The notes under the pieces were generated by a model. That model was not told the DNA's origin. It saw only the letters and a program-made list of their open reading frames with translations, and ran no database searches. Positions 37,629-40,971 of a DNA stretch of 40,971 nucleotides are shown here, one piece after another (within the stretch, counting starts at the first letter, position 1; each line of letters starts with the position of its first letter). A program made the translations under genes and the position numbers. Source of the DNA: a virus; IMG/VR virus record IMGVR_UViG_3300020455_000639, positions 1 through 40,971 of that record, one strand, 5' to 3'.

Positions 37629-39014
37629 TCAGTCGAGGCTGACGTTCAATGTAACTTTAATTTGGTCTCCATTGTTCTGGATGTTGTAAGGACCATTTGT
37701 GAACCTTTCAGCGAAGAATATGCTACTGTAAAGTGAAGCACTTCCGATTCCACTTAGAGCAGGAGTTGTAGTAAATGTACTCTCGTCCTCAGTGGTGTGA
37801 ATTGTATATGTTCCAGAAGTTGTGGTTGTGTTAGCAGCACCAGCAGCAACGTAAATGATATCTCCAACTACTAAACCGTGGTTGGTTGAACCAACACTAA
37901 CTTCAGCAAAGTTAAAGTAAACTACGTTACCAGTAGCGTTCTGGATGTTATTTTCTAGTTCACTACTTAGATGAACTCTTCCGAGCTTCTCATCTATACC
38001 AATAATTGTTGTTCCAGTAGCAATACCTGTGTTCTCTCCAGCAAGGTTACCGTGAGTAACACCCATACCTACACAAATGTCTTCGGTAATTTCTTTAAAG
38101 AAGGTTGTTACACCAGATACTGTTCCGCTATTCTTCTTGTCAAGAACAACAGTTGTAGTATTCATTATACCAACAACCCTTGCTCCAGCAGCAATACCAG
38201 CACCTTCGACTCTTTGGTTAGTTGTGATACCAGCGTTACTTGATACTACAATGCTAAACTCAGATCCAATACCTGTAGAAGTAGGTTCTGATTTGAATCC
38301 AAATAGATCAACATACTTCTTACCAACCGTACCTGTGGACTGTGCCTTAGATATAGTAGTAGCAGTACCAACTGTAACAGCATGCTCAACACCATTCAAG
38401 GAGATTGGCATGTTGTTTGACCTTACTAGGTAATAACCATAGATGTTATTAGCAGCAGAGGTGAATGTAAATTCTTGTTCTGGATAGGAAGCAGTAGTTG
38501 TACCAACACCAAATTGTAGTGCTTGGTTACTGAATGTAGCAGCGTTCTTAACTGTAAGAACGATTGTGTTACCGTCGATAGCAGCAACAACTGCGTTTGT
38601 TCCGACGTTACCACCAGTTACATAGTGACCAACAGCGATGTTTGATACTGAGGAAACAGTGATGGTATACTCGTTTACGTTACCACTACCTGTTGGTGTA
38701 GCGATAGCACTTTGTATTGTCCGTACATTCCACTCGCTTCCATTGAGTAGAATTCCATATTGCCTTGAATAATCTTCGTCATTTCTACACACATTAACCG
38801 CAGGGTAACCTGTTGAAGGTGCGGTTCCATATCCTACCAATCCTGTCTCATCGTATGGCTCGTAATATTTTGCCTGACTTGGGACATCTGTCTCCGCAGG
38901 GACTGTATTAGAGGTATACAACTTGAGGATCAAGTTTCTTGGAATATTTCGATCTGAGTTTACAAGATATCTTAGAGATTGTAATTCACCTTGATCTGAT
39001 ACTAATAAAGCCAT
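37629..39014 (-). CDS. virion structural protein (461 aa)
   Basis: The protein begins MALLVSDQGELQSLRYLVNS, with LILKLYTSNTVPAETD following. The middle has repeated beta units of the form VSNIAVGHYVTGGNV and AGIAAGARVVGI with NTTTVVL, like small repeated fibre domains. The C-terminus (SSIFFAERFTNGPYNIQNNG) resembles the end of other cyanophage virion proteins. A putative AATAAATA late box precedes it and a terminator follows, so it can be its own unit. Exact virion location unknown. Confidence 0.65.
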   Translation of the reverse strand: MALLVSDQGELQSLRYLVNSDRNIPRNLILKLYTSNTVPAETDVPSQAKYYEPYDETGLVGYGTAPSTGYPAVNVCRNDEDYSRQYGILLNGSEWNVRTIQSAIATPTGSGNVNEYTITVSSVSNIAVGHYVTGGNVGTNAVVAAIDGNTIVLTVKNAATFSNQALQFGVGTTTASYPEQEFTFTSAANNIYGYYLVRSNNMPISLNGVEHAVTVGTATTISKAQSTGTVGKKYVDLFGFKSEPTSTGIGSEFSIVVSSNAGITTNQRVEGAGIAAGARVVGIMNTTTVVLDKKNSGTVSGVTTFFKEITEDICVGMGVTHGNLAGENTGIATGTTIIGIDEKLGRVHLSSELENNIQNATGNVVYFNFAEVSVGSTNHGLVVGDIIYVAAGAANTTTTSGTYTIHTTEDESTFTTTPALSGIGSASLYSSIFFAERFTNGPYNIQNNGDQIKVTLNVSLD

Positions 39015-39053
39015 CTGCTGAGCTCTCCAGTTTGAACATTGTTTCCTATGATT

Positions 39054-39061
39054 TATTTATT
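39054..39061 (-). promoter_or_regulatory. late-type promoter AATAAATA
   Basis: Minus-strand AATAAATA 40 bases before the ATG of the structural gene at 37629-39014. Confidence 0.4.
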
Positions 39062-39080
39062 ATATTGAGAGATTCAAGAT

Positions 39081-39791
39081 TTATATGATTAAACGTAAGA
39101 ATAAAGAACACTTCTTAATGCCACTGCAAGATACCACATCAAAGTCTAAAATATCACCTGCAGTCAATTGAGTTGACCAAGTGGATAATGATTCATCTCT
39201 TGCCTTCTTCTCACCAGATAACCTAGGGTATTCACTTCCAACTATAGATGTGAGACTATCTGGATAAGTAACATACGTATCCTTCTTAACATCTATAACG
39301 ATTGAACCTACTGTATCTGCAACCAACATCCATGATTCTATTCTACCAGTAACATCAAGGTTTAGTTGTCCCTTTGAACCAGTAGTAATATCAAATGAAC
39401 CATTATCTAAAACAAAATTAATTGTTCTAGTTAAATCTGCATTAGCAGTTAGAGCGGTAGACCAAAAATCATATCCTGCTGTAGGTGCAGGTGTAAATGT
39501 AATTTGACTACCTGCTATCTGATAATCAACTCCAGGTTGAAGAATAACATCATTAAGAGATACTATTAACTGTTGTGGATCTTTAGGAACATAGGGAACC
39601 CCACCCACAGTAATATCAAATGTAGTTTTTGTACCATCAAATTGACCCTTAATATCATCAACTAATACATTAGTATATTGTGTTGACTTTGAGGGTATCT
39701 CATAGTTAACACCTAAATTATAACTTGGAGTTGACGTATCAACATTAACGTTATAACTACCAGCATCAAAGGTTACTTCATAATCTGCCAT
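39081..39791 (-). CDS. virion structural protein (236 aa)
   Basis: The protein starts MADYEVTFDAGSYNVNVDTS. A central module (FDITVGGVPYVPKDPQQLIV, SLNDVILQPGVDYQIAGSQI) looks like a short beta domain found in phage fibre and baseplate proteins. A C-terminal segment with DVVSCSGIKKCSLFLRLII follows. It overlaps the upstream gene at 39791 by one base. No enzymatic motif. A role in fibre or baseplate structure is inferred from sequence style and neighbours. Confidence 0.6.
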   Translation of the reverse strand: MADYEVTFDAGSYNVNVDTSTPSYNLGVNYEIPSKSTQYTNVLVDDIKGQFDGTKTTFDITVGGVPYVPKDPQQLIVSLNDVILQPGVDYQIAGSQITFTPAPTAGYDFWSTALTANADLTRTINFVLDNGSFDITTGSKGQLNLDVTGRIESWMLVADTVGSIVIDVKKDTYVTYPDSLTSIVGSEYPRLSGEKKARDESLSTWSTQLTAGDILDFDVVSCSGIKKCSLFLRLII

Positions 39792-40126
39792 TAGAAACTA
39801 ACTCCAGGTGATACGAACAACATACCAGCAATCACTCTACTCTTACTACCGTTTGAGGAAGTAATGTAAACATCATATACATATCTACCTTCAGAGATAG
39901 TTGCTGTGGTAGCATCTGACATTGTTAATGAGATTTTACCAAGTGATCTATCTGCAAAAGTAACATCAAAAGGATACTTCGTAGTAGCAGTATAATGCTT
40001 TCTAATTTCACTAGAAGCAGTGTACCCTAAGAGATTTAATGGAGTACCATCAGAATTTCTTACAGTTAAATTAACACTAAAGTCTGTTCCTTGCTCTAAA
40101 GTAAGGTTCAATGGTATAGCAGCCAT
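39791..40126 (-). CDS. virion protein with BppU-N-like beta domain (111 aa)
   Basis: The single domain begins IPLNLTLEQGTDFSVNLTVR, continues NLLGYTASSEIRKHY and YVYDVYITSSNGSKSR, and ends VIAGMLFVSPGVSF. This strand order is typical of the short N-terminal beta-sandwich of phage baseplate upper proteins (BppU_N-like). A CATAAATA late box lies 23 bases upstream. The downstream gene is coupled by a one-base overlap. Confidence 0.62.
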   Translation of the reverse strand: MAAIPLNLTLEQGTDFSVNLTVRNSDGTPLNLLGYTASSEIRKHYTATTKYPFDVTFADRSLGKISLTMSDATTATISEGRYVYDVYITSSNGSKSRVIAGMLFVSPGVSF

Positions 40127-40148
40127 CTACTTCATACACTATTTTTAG

Positions 40149-40156
40149 TATTTATG
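40149..40156 (-). promoter_or_regulatory. late-type promoter CATAAATA
   Basis: Minus-strand CATAAATA overlapping the stop of the 39-aa gene, 23 bases before the ATG at 40126. It would begin the structural run to the left. Confidence 0.5.
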
Positions 40157-40271
40157 ATTCATCTTTACGCCAAAAATCTTGCCACTCTTTTTCTGACTTT
40201 GCATCAGTCACAGTGGACTTAGTAGAAATATATGAAGTTGTTATACCAACTTGATCTTCTGGTTCTATCAT
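40152..40271 (-). CDS. small acidic hypothetical protein (39 aa)
   Basis: The 39-residue protein reads MIEPEDQVGITTSYISTKST and ends WQDFWRKDES. Its ATG overlaps the stop of the membrane protein gene at 40268 by four bases (ATGA), and its stop codon lies in the late promoter of the next gene. The coupling junction is the main reason to accept so short a gene. No domain recognised. Confidence 0.55.
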   Translation of the reverse strand: MIEPEDQVGITTSYISTKSTVTDAKSEKEWQDFWRKDES

Positions 40272-40555
40272 ATGCCATTCCAAAATGTATCTGTAGGTGT
40301 TGCCATGCTTCTTGAGATGAAATATAAACCTACATTACAAGCAAACCAGTTGATGTTTACAACCCATGCTTGTCTCCAACAGTATCTTCTGTTGGTCTCT
40401 ACAATATAATTGTTTCTGTCATTCACTGTTTTATCAACAGTTAAAGGTCTTGCCTTAAGAATCTGCTCCAGTATGAATGAAATAACAAAACCAATTGCAA
40501 AAACATAAAACAACAGATTCAGTAAACCTGCCATTGAAAATAAAAATGAGATCAT
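40268..40555 (-). CDS. small membrane protein (95 aa)
   Basis: The N-terminal ~32 residues (MISFLFSMAGLLNLLFYVFA, IGFVISFILEQI) form a strong membrane span. A second moderately hydrophobic stretch lies near residues 64-81 (WVVNINWFACNVGLYFISR). The loop between is basic. AGAGGGAG lies upstream of the ATG. No domain recognised; it could be an inner-membrane protein acting late in infection. Confidence 0.62.
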   Translation of the reverse strand: MISFLFSMAGLLNLLFYVFAIGFVISFILEQILKARPLTVDKTVNDRNNYIVETNRRYCWRQAWVVNINWFACNVGLYFISRSMATPTDTFWNGI

Positions 40556-40589
40556 TGTCTAGTTTCTCCCTCTGCTAATTTAATAGTAT

Positions 40590-40760
40590 TTAACGCCCTT
40601 CTCGTGAGCGATTCCTAATTGTTATATGAGTTCCTTCTATTGCAAACTCTAGGTAATCTGTATGATCCCAATCAAGTTCTTCATATAAACCATTAAGTTT
40701 ATCCATGTCATCCCATAGATCAGTAGGAGTTGGTTCACCCCAGAACGGATTTTCTTCCAT
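40590..40760 (-). CDS. small acidic hypothetical protein (56 aa)
   Basis: The 56-residue protein starts MEENPFWGEPTPTDLWDDMD and ends THITIRNRSREGR. The N-terminal two-thirds is very acidic and Trp-rich, and the C-terminus is basic. It lies between the psbD terminator and the membrane protein gene. AAATACACTATAATATTTG upstream on the minus strand contains a TATAAT-like box. No domain recognised. Confidence 0.55.
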   Translation of the reverse strand: MEENPFWGEPTPTDLWDDMDKLNGLYEELDWDHTDYLEFAIEGTHITIRNRSREGR

Positions 40761-40797
40761 GTTTAAACAAATATTATAGTGTATTTAGAGGATGCCA

Positions 40798-40826
40798 TAA
40801 AAAAATAGGAGGTTTTACCCTCCTAT
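40798..40826 (-). terminator. intrinsic terminator of psbD
   Basis: ATAGGAGG (40805-40812) pairs perfectly with CCTCCTAT (40819-40826) around a six-base loop. On the minus strand it is followed by seven T. It lies about 50 bases after the psbD stop. Confidence 0.85.
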
Positions 40827-40875
40827 CTTAACAGAATGTTCTGTTTTTATCAAAGATTGATTTGCATCTTCTGAC

Positions 40876-40971
40876 TTAGAGTGCATTACCACGAGGTAAT
40901 ACTTCCTCTGGGAACACGAAGTTCTCATGAGGTTGGTCAACAGATGACATCCATGCTCTCATACCTTCATT
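40876..40971 (-). CDS. psbD: photosystem II D2 protein PsbD, C-terminal end (partial)
   Basis: Only the last 31 codons and the stop are in the window. They read [19 protein letters not shown] and end [10 protein letters not shown], the diagnostic C-terminus of the photosystem II D2 reaction-centre protein (D1 ends differently). Cyanophages carry psbD, often beside psbA, to keep photosystem II working during infection. The rest lies beyond the right edge. A terminator follows it, so it ends its own transcription unit. Confidence 0.95.
   Translation of the reverse strand, partial: NEGMRAWMSSVDQPHENFVFPEEVLPRGNAL

Noticed and set aside
1-40971. tRNA, rRNA, CRISPR, insertion sequence, integrase or attachment site.
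   Set aside because: I looked for cloverleaf-like sequences, transposase or integrase motifs and spaced repeats and saw none that I could support by eye.

Overview
The window looks like part of the genome of a T4-like cyanophage (contractile-tailed virus of marine Synechococcus or Prochlorococcus). It is AT-rich and gene-dense, and most starts and stops overlap by 1-4 bases. Many operon heads carry a T4-type late promoter octamer (TATAAATA or a one-base variant). The right edge holds the end of psbD (photosystem II D2 protein), and several genes are host-like metabolic genes. All genes are on the minus strand except a bilin reductase (4521-5198) and a sugar-nucleotide epimerase (7474-8280), so most of the window reads right to left.

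Layout from right to left. (1) 40590-40971: end of psbD, its terminator and a small gene. (2) 20225-40555: virion structural module. It holds small proteins, several long fibre-like proteins (461, 852, 639, 1354 and 1385 aa), a small Hc1/histone-H1-like basic protein, an Mtd-N-like protein, three paralogous and extremely Cys-rich and Gly-rich proteins of 263-266 aa, and a fibre-assembly-like protein. (3) 8243-20190: an almost gapless run of 14 minus-strand metabolic genes. It holds two Trp-halogenase-type flavoenzymes, two carbamoyltransferases (one lacking its C-terminal domain), a GT9/heptosyltransferase-like glycosyltransferase, a heptose kinase, a separate heptose adenylyltransferase, a HAD phosphatase, a sugar cupin and five proteins of the Fe(II)/2-oxoglutarate oxygenase type. 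An HldD-like epimerase on the plus strand converges on the end of this run. (4) 2968-7392: a further fibre-like structural gene, a glutaredoxin, a bilin reductase and a third carbamoyltransferase. (5) 1-2971: small conserved-looking phage proteins of unknown function, one with DUF4278-like repeats and one resembling DUF6433.

Working model (inference): kinase, HAD phosphatase, adenylyltransferase and epimerase would make a nucleotide-activated heptose from a sedoheptulose-7-phosphate derivative of the host's Calvin cycle. The GT9-like enzyme would transfer it, and the halogenases, oxygenases and carbamoyltransferases would tailor the sugar, a linked small molecule, or a surface or virion component. 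A biosynthetic cluster of this composition inside a lytic phage genome is the most notable part of the window. No sedoheptulose-7-phosphate isomerase (GmhA) is visible here. Family assignments rest on motifs read by eye; no searches were run.
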